A stretch of 64,000 nt of DNA from the NCBI GenBank assembly GCA_002355455.1, contig AP017375.1, positions 1,612,001 through 1,676,000 on the forward strand, given 5' to 3'. A model generated the notes under the pieces. That model was not told the origin of the DNA. It worked only from the letters and a program-made list of their open reading frames with translations, and ran no database searches. Below, piece after piece: positions 35,958-45,822 of this stretch. Numbering within the stretch: the first letter of the stretch is position 1; each line of letters starts with the position of its first letter. Source of the DNA: Stanieria sp. NIES-3757 (GTDB taxonomy: Bacteria; Cyanobacteriota; Cyanobacteriia; Cyanobacteriales; Xenococcaceae). The translations under genes were made by a program, and so were the position numbers.

Positions 35958-36923
35958 TTAATTTATGCAGCCATCAAGTAGAAATTCCAGAGACCCGCAG
36001 CAGTCAGCATGAAGCGATCATCCAAATCACGAATGTGATTTCTGTATACTGTAGCAGCAGCTTTGTATCTCTTAATACCTGATATGGTGTGTTCACATTT
36101 AACCCGCTCGCTGCTTTTTTCTCGGTTGGACTGTTTTTGTTCTTCTGTCAGTTCTTTGCCTCTGGGCTTTTTATCTGGAATTTTAATATTGACAAATTCT
36201 TTTTGTAATCCCTGAAAGCCTAAATCCACATGAATTGGAAGTTCATCTGGAACAAAATCGACCAATTTTTCCTCATTCAACTGTCTTTTATCATGAAGCT
36301 TACCTTCTCTTGCCTTTGTTAGCACTAGCACCCGTTTATCTTGGTCTGTCATCACTAGGTGTTTACGAGTATGGCACTTTTTTTTACCCGAATAATGACT
36401 TTTCTGTTTCTCTTGGTCTTTGGGACGTTGAATGGGACGCTCTGTCCCATCAATCATCACTTCTTTGGCATATGGAAAACGAACAATAAACTCATCAATA
36501 CTTTCCAATTTGCGTTTTGGTAAGACCATTTTCTTTCCCAAGACCTTTTCGAGCAATGGTTGCAGTCTTAACATCCAACGGTGTGCCCGACTGCGGTGTA
36601 GGTCAAACAGCACTCCTGCCACATCAAAGGTAGGATAGCACTTGAAGTAGAACAATATGAAAAATAGTTTCTCTTCTACTCTCTGCAATCGCGCCTTTCT
36701 CCCTCCACCCACCGCTCGTTTTCGATGCTTTTGGCTTTTGGCGATCGCCTCTTGGTTAAGTATAATTTCAAAGCCTTGCGACAATTCGCCGAATGCTTTA
36801 CGGTTTAATCCTGTCAATGCCCTGAGCAGGCGGTCTTCTTTCAGCACCCGATTGATGTCCAACATTTTCTTGTTTCATGATCAGTGGCTAATTGTTACTC
36901 TACCTTATTAAGCGACAAGTCTA
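35899..36923. mobile_element. IS5-family-type insertion sequence (about 1,025 bp)
   Basis: Terminal inverted repeats are visible: TAGACTTGTCGCTAAATAAG (35899-35918) and the reverse complement of TAGACTTGTCGCTTAATAAG (36904-36923), 19 of 20 matching. If the element begins GACTTGTC, it is flanked by TA on both sides. It carries one minus-strand transposase gene. The flanks belong to two unrelated genes (fic on the left, tpsA on the right). Confidence 0.85.
35963..36865 (-). CDS. IS5-family transposase (DDE_Tnp_4 type)
   Basis: A 300-residue transposase. It has an N-terminal helix-turn-helix region (residues about 40-100, with FFILFYFKCYPTFDVAGVLF). The DDE domain starts at VMIDGTERPIQRPKDQEKQK with YSGKKKCHTRKHLVMTD, then LPIHVDLGFQGLQKEF and a C-terminal EHTISGIKRYKAAATVYRN. 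The frame is whole, so the element could be active. The layout is that of the IS5 superfamily with Tnp_4-type catalytic cores. Confidence 0.9.
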   Translation of the reverse strand: MLDINRVLKEDRLLRALTGLNRKAFGELSQGFEIILNQEAIAKSQKHRKRAVGGGRKARLQRVEEKLFFILFYFKCYPTFDVAGVLFDLHRSRAHRWMLRLQPLLEKVLGKKMVLPKRKLESIDEFIVRFPYAKEVMIDGTERPIQRPKDQEKQKSHYSGKKKCHTRKHLVMTDQDKRVLVLTKAREGKLHDKRQLNEEKLVDFVPDELPIHVDLGFQGLQKEFVNIKIPDKKPRGKELTEEQKQSNREKSSERVKCEHTISGIKRYKAAATVYRNHIRDLDDRFMLTAAGLWNFYLMAA

Positions 36924-39406
36924 ATATTGATGGTTTAATTAGTGCTAATGGTAGTGCTAATTTATTTTTAATTAATCCTGCGGGTATAATTTTTGGTTCT
37001 AATGCTAGTTTGAATATCGGCGGTTCTTTTCTTGGAAGTACTGCTGATAGTATTGTCTTTCCAGAAGGTGAATTGAGTGCTAAAGATACTCAAGCTTCTC
37101 CGTTATTAACTATTAATGCACCTATTGGTTTGAGATTTCGAGAAGAATCGGGAACAATCACTGTCCAATCGTCTGAATTTGGTTTAGAGGTATTACCTGA
37201 GCAAACTTTAGCTCTTATTGGTGGTGATATTTTTATCGAAGGAGGTGTTCTGTTTACTGAAGGAGGACAAATCGAGCTAGGAAGCGTCGCAGGTAACAAT
37301 CTGGTTAACTTAACGCAAACTGAGCAAAGCTTTACTATTAGCTATGAAGGAATTGAAAATTTCCAAGACATTAGTTTATCCCAAGCAGCTTATCTAGACA
37401 CTAGTGGAGAAAGAGGGGGAGAAATCAACTTTCAAGGAAGGCTCGTAATCCTAACTGATGAATCTCAAGTACTTTCTACTACCTTTGGGGAAGAAATAGG
37501 AGGAAATGTAAGAGTAACCGCCTCTGACTCTGTGGTATTGAGCGGAGGTGCAGAATTATTAACAGCAACAGAAGGTGATGGAGTTGCTGGCAACATCATT
37601 ATTAATACCAAAAGTCTCACTTTAACTGACGAAGCACTATTATCATCAGATGTTTGTTTTGAACTTGGTAATTGTGGTGCGGGAACAGGAGGAGATGTGA
37701 CAATAATTGTCTCTGAATCTGTGGAATTGAGTGGAAATGGACTGTTATCGACGACAACAGAAGCTGATGGTAATGCAGGTAATTTAAATATTCAAACCCC
37801 CAAGCTTACTGTTCAAGATGCATTAATCCAATCTACTCCAAGTATAGAAGGAGAGGGACGAGGAGGCGATGTAACTATTGAAACCGAACAGTTAATTGTT
37901 GAGGGTATTGAAAATCCTTCAGAAGTTTCAACTACAACTTTTGGCACTGGCGATACAGGAAATTTAACAATCAAAGCTTCAGAATCAATAGAATTGATAG
38001 GGGATGCTCGCTTGTTTGCTCAAGCCGACATAGATTCTACAGGAAATGCTGGCGATTTAACAATTGAAACTAAACAGTTAATTGTCCAAAATGGAGCGCA
38101 GATATCAACTAATACTTTTGGTATAGGTGATGCAGGTAATTTAAATATTAATGCTTCAGATTCTATATTACTTAGTGGTACTTTGCCTGAAACTGAACCA
38201 GATGCATTCGATAGCAGTGCGATTCTCGTCTCGGCAGAAGCAGGCTCTACAGGCAATGGAGGAGAGCTTATTATTAATACTGGAACATTAACTGTAGAGA
38301 AAAAAGCCAAAATATCAGCCGATACTTTTGGTACAGGAAAAGGTGCTAATGTTACTTTAAATGTTGATCGCTTAGTTATTCAAGACGAAGCTAGAGTAAG
38401 TGCAGGTTCTTTAATAGGACAAGATGGAGTAGATAATCAACGAGGTGCAGGTGGAACTTTAACTATCAACGCTGACAACTCTATAAATGTTACAAATAAA
38501 AGTAGTCTCTTTACCCTCGCTGAAGGAACAGGTTCAGCAGGAGACTTAACCATTACTACCAATAAACTCACTGTTGCTGATGGTGGTGAAATCAACGCTA
38601 GTGCTATAGGTACAGGTTCAGCAGGCGACTTAAAGATTACTGCCAATAATGTCAATCTCAAACAAGGCACAATAACCGCTACGACCGCAGCAGATACAGG
38701 GGGAAATATTGAGCTAGATATCGCTAAGAACTTAATTATGCGTGATAATAGCCAAATTTCAGCCAAGGCGACAGGAGAAGCGGACGGCGGTAACGTTACG
38801 ATTAATTCTGATTTTATTGTTGCTTTCCCCAATCAAAACAACGACATCCTTGCCAGTGCTGAAGCAGGAAACGGCGGAAATATTAACATTACAGCTAATA
38901 GTGTTTTGGGTTTAGCAGAACGAACACAAAACCCTTTTACTAACGATATTGATGCCAGTTCCCAGTTTAGTTTAGACGGTAACGTCATCATTAATACTCC
39001 TGATGCAGACATTCTTCAAGAAACTGCTGAAACTCCTGAAAATTTGGTCGATCCTGATGAATTAGTGGCTGGAGTTTGCAATAGTGCTGATACTGCCAGC
39101 AATATCTTGGAAGATAAACAAAATACCTTAGTGATTAAAGGTAAAGGTGGTGTACCCCCTGAACCTACTAAACCTTTTAACAGTGAGGTGTTAGTGATTA
39201 ATGGTCAAGCTACTACTGTAGGCACAGAGGAAGTAACAAGTAGAGATACAGCTACAGTTGCTACTCAGGCAGAAGTTGATATTGATTCAATCATTCCTGC
39301 CCAGGGAATTGTTCGCACTGATAATGGACAGGTTTTGTTAGTTGGTTATGCTACTCCTGACTCGACAAGTCGTTATCCTCAGCATTCTCGTAATTGTAGT
39401 ATTTGA
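36884..39406 (+). pseudogene. Filamentous-haemagglutinin-type TpsA gene lacking its 5' end
   Basis: An 840-codon open frame. The first 13 or so codons lie in the IS; the gene's own sequence resumes at SNIDGLISANGSANLFLINP, in the middle of the TPS (haemagg_act) domain, followed by AGIIFGSNASLNIGGSFLGS. The signal peptide and the first part of the secretion domain are lost. The rest is a long series of beta-helix repeats (for example GDAGNLNINASDSILLSG and TGNAGDLTIETKQLIVQNGA). It ends VDIDSIIPAQGIVRTDNGQV, a close typical of cyanobacterial family members. Without the N-terminus it should not be secreted through its partner at 39888. Confidence 0.85.
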
Positions 39407-39887
39407 TACTTCTTATTGTGACGAGGCAATAAGCCATCTCAATCACTGTATTGAAGGTATTCTTCCTACGTCAGAATGACAAAGTGGGTAATTCTCCTCT
39501 CTCCTTTGCTCCCCTGCCTCTTATCTAATTCGTCAGAAAGACATTTAAATTAAAAGCCTTAATCAATATTCTATTGAGCCTTAAATGGAGAATATTTCCA
39601 CTAATTAACAGTATGTATAAAGAAATGTTGCTTAGAGCTTTATTTTGCATAAAAATACGGACAATTTTGAAAGTAATAACCGACAATTTAACCTTAATAT
39701 TTCTGATGTCTAGTTCAAAGGATTGCTAATTCTAATCAAAATAACCGTATTTCTACGGAAAAAATCGAGCCGAGCAAGACCGTTTTTCAGTAACTTGTTT
39801 ACAAGTTTGTACTTATTCTATTCTAGGAAAAACAAAATTAACCAAATAACGCCAACTAGGTAAAGCAATCTAAAATAATCACTTAAA
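39407..39887. other. Intergenic region before the TpsB gene
   Basis: About 480 bases. It contains a short interspersed repeat at 39459-39481 and otherwise AT-rich sequence without a gene. A promoter for the TpsB-CHAT genes may lie here. Confidence 0.4.
39459..39481. repeat. Interspersed repeat fragment (ATTCTTCC...TCAGAATGACA)
   Basis: ATTCTTCCTACGTCAGAATG ACA is the reverse-orientation counterpart of the TGTCATGCTGA repeat at 4664. Confidence 0.4.
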
Positions 39888-41645
39888 ATGAACAGCTTTT
39901 GGCACTATCTCTTTCAAAAAACATTAATAACTTTTCCAATGGTATTATTGTTAGGGAACAATCTACCAGTTGAAGCTCAAGCATTACCTCGTGACACTTC
40001 ACCTCGACCTGACATTCCACCTTTTACCCCGATTGAACCAACTCAACCAGAAACACCACAGCTAAAACCTCTACCACCTGTGGAGGATTTGTTAGAACAA
40101 CCGCCAGCAAATCCACCAGGACAACAACCAGGGGATTTATCAGGCACAATCGAAGTTAAACAGTTTCAAATTGAAGGAAGTACTGTTTTTGACGAAGAAG
40201 AGTTACAAGAATTAATTAAACAATATACTAATCGTCCGATTACTTTTGCCGATCTGCTGCAAGTAGAAACAATTTTAACTAGATTTTATAACAGTCAAGG
40301 TTATATCAATTCAGGTGCAGTTGTTCCCCAACAAAATATTAAAGATGGAGTGATTAAGGTTCAAATTATTGAGGGCAGACTGGAAGATATTCTGGTTAAA
40401 GTTAACGGTAGACTGAGTGAAGAGTATGTCCGCAGTCGGATTGCCAGAGGTGGTAAAACTCCTTTAAATATTAATAAACTGCAAGAGTCACTGCAACTAT
40501 TACAGTTAGATCCTTTAGTAGAAAATTTAACAGCAGAACTATCTGTTGGAGCGAGACGCGATCGCTGGAATTTAGAAGTAGAAGTTAATCAAGCACCTGC
40601 GTTTAAACCAGAACTATTTGTTAATAATAGTCGGACTCCTAGTGTGGGTACTTTTGAACGAGGAATTGCCCTTAATCATAATAACTTTGCTGGAGAAGGC
40701 GATCGCGCTAGTTTTATTTATAAAAATACTGATGGTTCGGATGACTATGAATTTGGTTATACAGTTCCTGTCAATTCCCTGAATGGTACGGTAGGTTTTA
40801 GCTATCGTTTTGTGGAAAGTGAGATTATCGAACCACCTTTTGATGAGCTTGATATCGATTCAGAAACCGATGAATACCAATTGACTTTTCGACAACCAAT
40901 TCTTTTAACTGCTACTTCTGAGTCAACTCAAGAGTTAGCGGTGGGGGTAGAACTTTCCCGTCAAGCGAATAAAACTACTTTATTAAATCAACCTTTTCCC
41001 CTTTCTGTGGGAGCTAATGACGAAGGAGAAACTACAATATCCGCAGTGCGATTTTTTCAAGATTGGACTAAGCGCACTCGCAGACAAGTTTTAGCAGCGC
41101 GATCGCAATTTAGTGTAGGTTTAGATTGGTTTGATGCAACTATTAATGAGAATGCACCTGATAGCAAGTTTTTTGCTTGGCGGGGTCAAGCTCAATGGTT
41201 ACGTCAACTGGATGCTGAGTCTAATATTAATCTATTGTTGCGTTCTGATATTCAACTTTCCACTAGCGAACTCGTACCTTTAGAACAGTTTAGTTTAGGT
41301 GGTGCGGAAAGTGTGCGCGGTTATCGTCAGGATGTCTTACTAGGAGATAATGGGATTTTTGCTTCCGCAGAAGTCAGAGTTCCGATTGTACGCTGGAATA
41401 ATAATACTAGCTCTGTTTCAGTAATTCCTTTTCTGGATTTTGGCACCACTTGGAATAAATCAGATGATGAGAACCAACAAGATGAAGATACCTTGTTTTC
41501 TCTGGGTTTGGGCTTGCAACTATCCTTAAGCGATCGCTTAAATGCTCGTTTAGATTGGGGTATTCCTTTGGTAGAAGTAGAAGATCAAGACCGCACCTTA
41601 CAAGAAGACGGGATTTATTTTTCTGTAGAGTATTTACCTTTTTAA
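39888..41645 (+). CDS. TpsB/ShlB-family outer-membrane transporter
   Basis: A 585-residue two-partner-secretion transporter. After a hydrophobic N-terminal signal (PMVLLLGNNLPVEAQA) and a Pro-rich linker come a POTRA domain (IEVKQFQIEGSTVFDEEELQ and FYNSQGYINSGAVVP) and then a 16-strand-type barrel. Visible barrel motifs are RASFIYKNTDGSDDYEFGYT, LGGAESVRGYRQDVLLGDNG and a C-terminal strand ending VEYLPF (aromatic end residue). It would export the TpsA protein encoded upstream, which is now truncated. A CHAT protein gene follows after 30 bases. Confidence 0.93.
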   Translation: MNSFWHYLFQKTLITFPMVLLLGNNLPVEAQALPRDTSPRPDIPPFTPIEPTQPETPQLKPLPPVEDLLEQPPANPPGQQPGDLSGTIEVKQFQIEGSTVFDEEELQELIKQYTNRPITFADLLQVETILTRFYNSQGYINSGAVVPQQNIKDGVIKVQIIEGRLEDILVKVNGRLSEEYVRSRIARGGKTPLNINKLQESLQLLQLDPLVENLTAELSVGARRDRWNLEVEVNQAPAFKPELFVNNSRTPSVGTFERGIALNHNNFAGEGDRASFIYKNTDGSDDYEFGYTVPVNSLNGTVGFSYRFVESEIIEPPFDELDIDSETDEYQLTFRQPILLTATSESTQELAVGVELSRQANKTTLLNQPFPLSVGANDEGETTISAVRFFQDWTKRTRRQVLAARSQFSVGLDWFDATINENAPDSKFFAWRGQAQWLRQLDAESNINLLLRSDIQLSTSELVPLEQFSLGGAESVRGYRQDVLLGDNGIFASAEVRVPIVRWNNNTSSVSVIPFLDFGTTWNKSDDENQQDEDTLFSLGLGLQLSLSDRLNARLDWGIPLVEVEDQDRTLQEDGIYFSVEYLPF

Positions 41646-41675
41646 AAAATTTACCCATTCAATCAGGGAAAGACA

Positions 41676-44399
41676 ATGAAGATTCGTACCGAGATACTGT
41701 CCCATGTTTTAAAGCGAAACCTAAGAATTATTTTCTTAGCAGGTTTGGGACTAATTACTACTTTGTGTATACCTGTCCTCTCTCTAGAAGGAAAAGTTGC
41801 TGCTACTCAACCAGCTAATCTTGCTCAACAAGGCAGAACCTTCTATGAAGCAGGAAAATTAGATAGAGCGATCGCAACTTGGCAGGAAGCAGCCGAGCTT
41901 TATGCTACTGCGGGAAATTTAGAAAGAAAAACAGAAAGTTTAATCAATACTGCTACTGCTCAACAAGCTTTAGGACTTTATCCCCAATCTTGTCAGACTG
42001 TTTTACAAGCTTTTGCCGTGGATCAGTTTAACTGTCTTCAACTGCAACAACAGGCTCAATCAATCGAACAAAATTTGGTAGCCAACGTTGAGCAAAAGTC
42101 CCAATCTCAACAACAAGTTAAAACCATTATTAAACCTATTATCGAACAACCCGATTCTCTTAATAAAGCCACGGGCTTGTTGCGTTTAGGTGACTATTTA
42201 CGTGAAACTGGTTATGGTCGGGTAGCAGAATCAGTGCTTAGTTTTAGTTTAGATACAGCCAAAGCGATTGATTCCCCTGTAGAAACCACTGCTGCCTTAC
42301 TAAGTTTAGGCAATACGGCTAGAGCGATCGCAGAACAAGATCAAAACCGCTTTCCTCCCCAAACAGTTGCGCTCGATGTAGTAGTTAACCAAGAAAGTTC
42401 GGCTACTGCTGCACTAAAACCCTATCAAAGCGCGATCGCTTATTATCAACAAGCAGCGACAGTTGACAATTCCGATCTCAATGGACTTCGAGCCGAATTA
42501 AACCATTTGAGTTTACTAATCGATTCATGGGAATTTTGGCAGCAAGCAACCACAGAACTACAAAATAATCTTGATGATTTAGGTATTACTGATGCCAGTT
42601 TCTTAGAGCAAGTTAGAACTGGTGCAGTCCAACTTCAGTATCAGTTAGCCAGTCAACTACAACCTCAAATCGTTGCTTTGAGCCAACAACTGCAACCCAA
42701 AGTTAGCAACTTACCTGCCAGTCGTATTGGGATTTTTTCTCGAATTAACTATGCTCAAAGCTTGATTCGCCAAGGAAAATTTGATACTAATACGGCTCAA
42801 ATGCTGGCTGTGGCAGCCAAAGATGCACGTCAAATCAACAACAACTCCGCCGAAGCAGAAGCTTTAGGTTATTTAGGTCAACTGTACGAAAAACAACAAC
42901 AATATGCCGAAGCCAAAAAACTAACCGAACAAGCAATTCAACTAGTTCCTACCACAGATTATCCCGAAATTGCTTATCGTTGGCAAAGACAACTAGGCAG
43001 AATTCTGAACCAAGAAAATGATCGTCCAGGCGCGATCGCAGCTTACGAAGCCTCTTTTAATACAATTAAAGCTTTGCGGACAGATTTGGCTACTACTCCT
43101 GTAGAACCTATTTTCCGCGAATTTGTGAGTATTTTGTTAAAAGAAGAACCGACTCAAGCAGAACTCAACAAAGCTCGTGATGTTTTAGAATCGCTCCAAA
43201 TTGCAGAACTAGATAACTTCTTCCGCGATCCTTGTTCCGAAGTTGCTGAAGAACCAGTCCTTATCGATCAGGTTGACCAGCAAGCAGCCGTTATTTATCC
43301 AATTATTTTGGATAATCGTTTAGAAGTAATTGCAACTATTCCTGGACAGGATTTACGTCGTTACTATACCGACATTTCTAAAGACGAGGTTCAAACAACA
43401 ATTAAGCAATTACGTAACCGTGCTTTTCGAGATCCTGGAGTTGCCGAACAAGTTAGAAGTACCAGAGGCACAGCAGAACAAAGAGGACAACTACAACAGA
43501 TTGAAACAAATCTGCAAACATCCCTTAATCAGGAAATTTTACCTCTAGCTGAAACAATCTATGATTGGTTAATTCGACCCATCGAACCAGATTTAACCAA
43601 ACACAAAGTTAAAACCTTAGTATTTGTTTTAGATGGTTCTTTACGGAACATTCCGATGGCGATGCTTCACGACAGAGAACAAAAAACTTATCTGATTGAA
43701 AAAAACTATAATGTTGCTCTCAGTTCTGGTTTACAGTTAACTAATCCTCAACCTCTTGCCAGACAACCGATTAAAGTCTTAGCTGCTGGAGTAACTCAAG
43801 GATTACCAGAACTCGAACTTCCTCCTATTCCCAAAGTGGAGGATGAGTTAAAAGTCATTAAAACTATCTTTAAAGACTCAGAAATTCTTCTGAATAATCA
43901 ATTTACTCAAGCTAATCTTCAACAAAGACTACAACAATCAGATTTTCCCGTAGTTCACCTCGCTACTCACGGTCAATTTAGTTCTACTTCCGATCAAACT
44001 TTTATCGTCAGTGGCGATGAAACAGGAAATAGACTAATCAATGTCAAACAGTTAGATAATTTACTTAAAGTTGGTAGCCTTAGAAGAACTAAACCAATCG
44101 AATTACTGGTTCTCAGCGCTTGTAATACCGCAGAAGGTGATAATCAAGCAGTGTTGGGATTAGCTGGTGTGGCTGTTCGTGCTGGCGCAAGGAGTACTTT
44201 AGCAACTCTTTGGGGTGCAAATGACCAAGCTACATCGGAATTAATGGGTTACTTCTATCAAAATTTAGCTAGTGACACTCAAATTAATAAAGCTCAAGCA
44301 TTACGTCAAGCTCAACTTGCTTTATTACAAACTCCCGACTCTCAATATCGTCATCCTTACTATTGGGCTCCTTTTGTCCTAGTAGGAAATTGGTTATAA
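41676..44399 (+). CDS. TPR-CHAT domain protein (caspase-like peptidase)
   Basis: A 907-residue protein with an N-terminal signal or membrane segment (IIFLAGLGLITTLCIPVLSL). TPR repeats follow (RTFYEAGKLDRAIATWQEAA, YLGQLYEKQQQYAEAKKLTE, GAIAAYEASFNTIKAL). A C-terminal CHAT domain (from about residue 570) has its His in VHLATHGQFSS (H765) and Cys in LLVLSACNTAEG (C816). CHAT domains are caspase-like proteases or their relatives. Genes for CHAT proteins often follow TpsB genes in cyanobacteria. If exported, it would act in the periplasm. Its partner and substrate are unknown. Confidence 0.9.
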   Translation: MKIRTEILSHVLKRNLRIIFLAGLGLITTLCIPVLSLEGKVAATQPANLAQQGRTFYEAGKLDRAIATWQEAAELYATAGNLERKTESLINTATAQQALGLYPQSCQTVLQAFAVDQFNCLQLQQQAQSIEQNLVANVEQKSQSQQQVKTIIKPIIEQPDSLNKATGLLRLGDYLRETGYGRVAESVLSFSLDTAKAIDSPVETTAALLSLGNTARAIAEQDQNRFPPQTVALDVVVNQESSATAALKPYQSAIAYYQQAATVDNSDLNGLRAELNHLSLLIDSWEFWQQATTELQNNLDDLGITDASFLEQVRTGAVQLQYQLASQLQPQIVALSQQLQPKVSNLPASRIGIFSRINYAQSLIRQGKFDTNTAQMLAVAAKDARQINNNSAEAEALGYLGQLYEKQQQYAEAKKLTEQAIQLVPTTDYPEIAYRWQRQLGRILNQENDRPGAIAAYEASFNTIKALRTDLATTPVEPIFREFVSILLKEEPTQAELNKARDVLESLQIAELDNFFRDPCSEVAEEPVLIDQVDQQAAVIYPIILDNRLEVIATIPGQDLRRYYTDISKDEVQTTIKQLRNRAFRDPGVAEQVRSTRGTAEQRGQLQQIETNLQTSLNQEILPLAETIYDWLIRPIEPDLTKHKVKTLVFVLDGSLRNIPMAMLHDREQKTYLIEKNYNVALSSGLQLTNPQPLARQPIKVLAAGVTQGLPELELPPIPKVEDELKVIKTIFKDSEILLNNQFTQANLQQRLQQSDFPVVHLATHGQFSSTSDQTFIVSGDETGNRLINVKQLDNLLKVGSLRRTKPIELLVLSACNTAEGDNQAVLGLAGVAVRAGARSTLATLWGANDQATSELMGYFYQNLASDTQINKAQALRQAQLALLQTPDSQYRHPYYWAPFVLVGNWL

Positions 44400-44410
44400 G
44401 AAATAATTAA

Positions 44411-44427
44411 GGTGGGCAATGCCCACC
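44411..44427. repeat. GGTGGGCA-TGCCCACC palindrome
   Basis: Perfect 8-base arms around one A, followed by CTACA, 11 bases after the CHAT stop codon. This is a frequent cyanobacterial intergenic element and may also end transcription. Confidence 0.65.
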
Positions 44428-44615
44428 CTACATCTGGTTCAGAATAAAAACCGTTTTTCTCTTGGTGAGATCAATTATCATCATCTAAAAAAGCTGAAGT
44501 TTTGGTTGATTTAAGTTGTTTAGACAACAGCGATCGCTCTGCTTAGGTATATGTTTGTGAAATTGATTTACTTATAGCTTATCTGATCGCTTTTCTAACT
44601 GTTTGACCAACCTCA

Positions 44616-44662
44616 TGCGCTCGCTATTTTAAACGACTCTTAAAATAGCGAGCGCAAATTTT
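44616..44662. terminator. Strong hairpin followed by T-run
   Basis: Arms TGCGCTCGCTATTTTAA (44616-44632) and its exact complement (44640-44656) form a 17-bp stem with a seven-base loop, then AAATTTTTTTATT. It may end transcription on the plus strand just before the toxin-antitoxin pair, shielding that pair from read-through. Confidence 0.65.
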
Positions 44663-44752
44663 TTTATTGTGTTTTTCTTAGTTTTAAAACGTTTTAAAAC
44701 AGACCAGATACAATAAAATTAAATGAAAGATTGTCTAAGTACATAAAAAATT

Positions 44753-45040
44753 GTGGATAACTGGAATATTTTATTAGAAAGTCAAGATGATGGTTTTACT
44801 GTAGCTACTGTTCTAGAAGTTCCTAATCTTCAAAGTATAGATAAAACTAAACAAGGTGCAATCGAAAAAGTTCGACAGCTATTACAAGAACGTTTGGCAA
44901 AAGCTGAAATTATTCAGATTTCATTACCTAAAAAAACTAATGAAAATCCTTTAATGGAATTTGCGGGTATTTTTGAAAATGACTCTGATTTTCAGGAAAT
45001 TATGTCAGAAATAAGAGCAGAACGAGAAAATAATAGTTAA
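44753..45040 (+). CDS. HicB-like antitoxin of a PIN-toxin pair
   Basis: A 95-residue protein starting at GTG. The first half (WNILLESQDDGFTVATVLEV and PNLQSIDKTKQGAIEKVRQL) has the HicB-like beta-alpha fold. The second half (NPLMEFAGIFENDSDFQEIM) is the toxin-binding tail common in cyanobacterial antitoxins paired with PIN toxins. The toxin gene begins two bases after its stop. Confidence 0.75.
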   Translation: MDNWNILLESQDDGFTVATVLEVPNLQSIDKTKQGAIEKVRQLLQERLAKAEIIQISLPKKTNENPLMEFAGIFENDSDFQEIMSEIRAERENNS

Positions 45041-45042
45041 AT

Positions 45043-45472
45043 ATGACTTTATGGATTCTCGATACTGACCATACTTCACTTTTTTTAGCTGGCAATAAAT
45101 CGGTAATCGCTCAAGTTTCTAAACATTATGACAGTATAGCAATTACAATAATTACCGTTCAAGAAATATTTAACGGTTGGAATGGAAAATTAAACGACCC
45201 TCGACAAGCAAATAACTTGAGTAATCTTTATACTAAACTATGGAAAACTACAGAATTTTTCAAACTAATAACTATCCTAAACTTTGATCGCGATGCTGAA
45301 GCTTGCTATAACAATTTACGGCAACAATAATCCTAACTTAGCTAAAAAGAAATTAGAAAAGGATTTGCGGATTGCTTCTATTGCGCTGATGCAACATGCC
45401 ATAGTAGTCACGCGAAATTATAAGGATTTTTCTCAAGTTCCTAATTTACAGCTAGATAATTGGATAGATTAA
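45043..45472 (+). pseudogene. VapC-type PIN toxin with a frameshift
   Basis: The first frame (95 codons) begins TLWILDTDHTSLFL, with the first catalytic Asp, and VQEIFNGW with the conserved Glu. It then stops after NNLRQQ. The next frame continues the same protein as NPNLAKKKLEKDLRIASIAL, then HAIVVTRNYKDFSQVPNLQL, which holds the last acidic residues. One extra base near 45325-45330 (in CAACAATAATCC) would explain the break; removing it restores a normal 142-residue PIN protein. The toxin is thus probably inactive unless this is a sequencing error. Confidence 0.8.
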
Positions 45473-45599
45473 TTTTTGGTTTTGATAGTTAATGCGATCG
45501 CCGTTTTGAATTGCTTGAAAAATTTCTAGCGATCGCTCTCTAGCAAGACTTTGACAAATTGCTTGATATGGGTACATTTAGTTACATTTTTTTCTTAAC

Positions 45600-45683
45600 T
45601 GCAAAACCCAGCGGCGGTAGATAACCGTAGCATCTCCACAAGCGGCTTTCGTCCGTCCGCTGCCGTAAAGTGTTAGCCTTCCG
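45600..45683. repeat. GC-rich repeat at the end of a truncated gene
   Basis: A GC-rich stretch with AGCGG...CCGCT arms around CTTTCGTCCGT, unlike its AT-rich surroundings. It directly follows the stop of the 49-codon frame and probably replaced the rest of that gene. Confidence 0.4.
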
Positions 45684-45822
45684 AATCACGTTTACTCTCT
45701 TGGGAGTCTGAAAACTCGATAAGCAGAATATCTGAAGGAAATCCATAATCACTGAAAATACTAAAATAATCACTACCTGGAAACACTTTACCTTGATTAC
45801 GAAGACAAACTTCTCTAATCAT
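45673..45822 (-). CDS. Short frame coupled to the PD-(D/E)XK-like gene, probably truncated
   Basis: A 49-residue frame whose ATG directly follows the TAA of the upstream gene (TAAATG). It reads MIREVCLRNQGKVFPGSDYF then SIFSDYGFPSDILLIEFSDS, and stops where a GC-rich repeat begins. The acidic content and the tight coupling suggest the start of a partner gene, such as an immunity or regulatory protein, that has lost its C-terminus. No family recognised. Confidence 0.45.
   Translation of the reverse strand: MIREVCLRNQGKVFPGSDYFSIFSDYGFPSDILLIEFSDSQESKRDSEG

Larger units (their letters stand above)
44400..44752. other. Intergenic region with two hairpins
   Basis: About 350 bases. A 17-base palindromic repeat lies just after the CHAT gene and a strong 17-bp stem at 44616-44656; both are listed separately. 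No gene is seen. Confidence 0.5.

Noticed and set aside
38437-38832. 131-codon minus-strand frame inside the tpsA gene
   Set aside because: Arises from the repetitive codon pattern of the beta-helix gene on the other strand.
45582-45773. 63-codon minus-strand frame
   Set aside because: Most of it is GC-rich repeat sequence; the 49-codon frame directly coupled to the upstream gene is the better reading.
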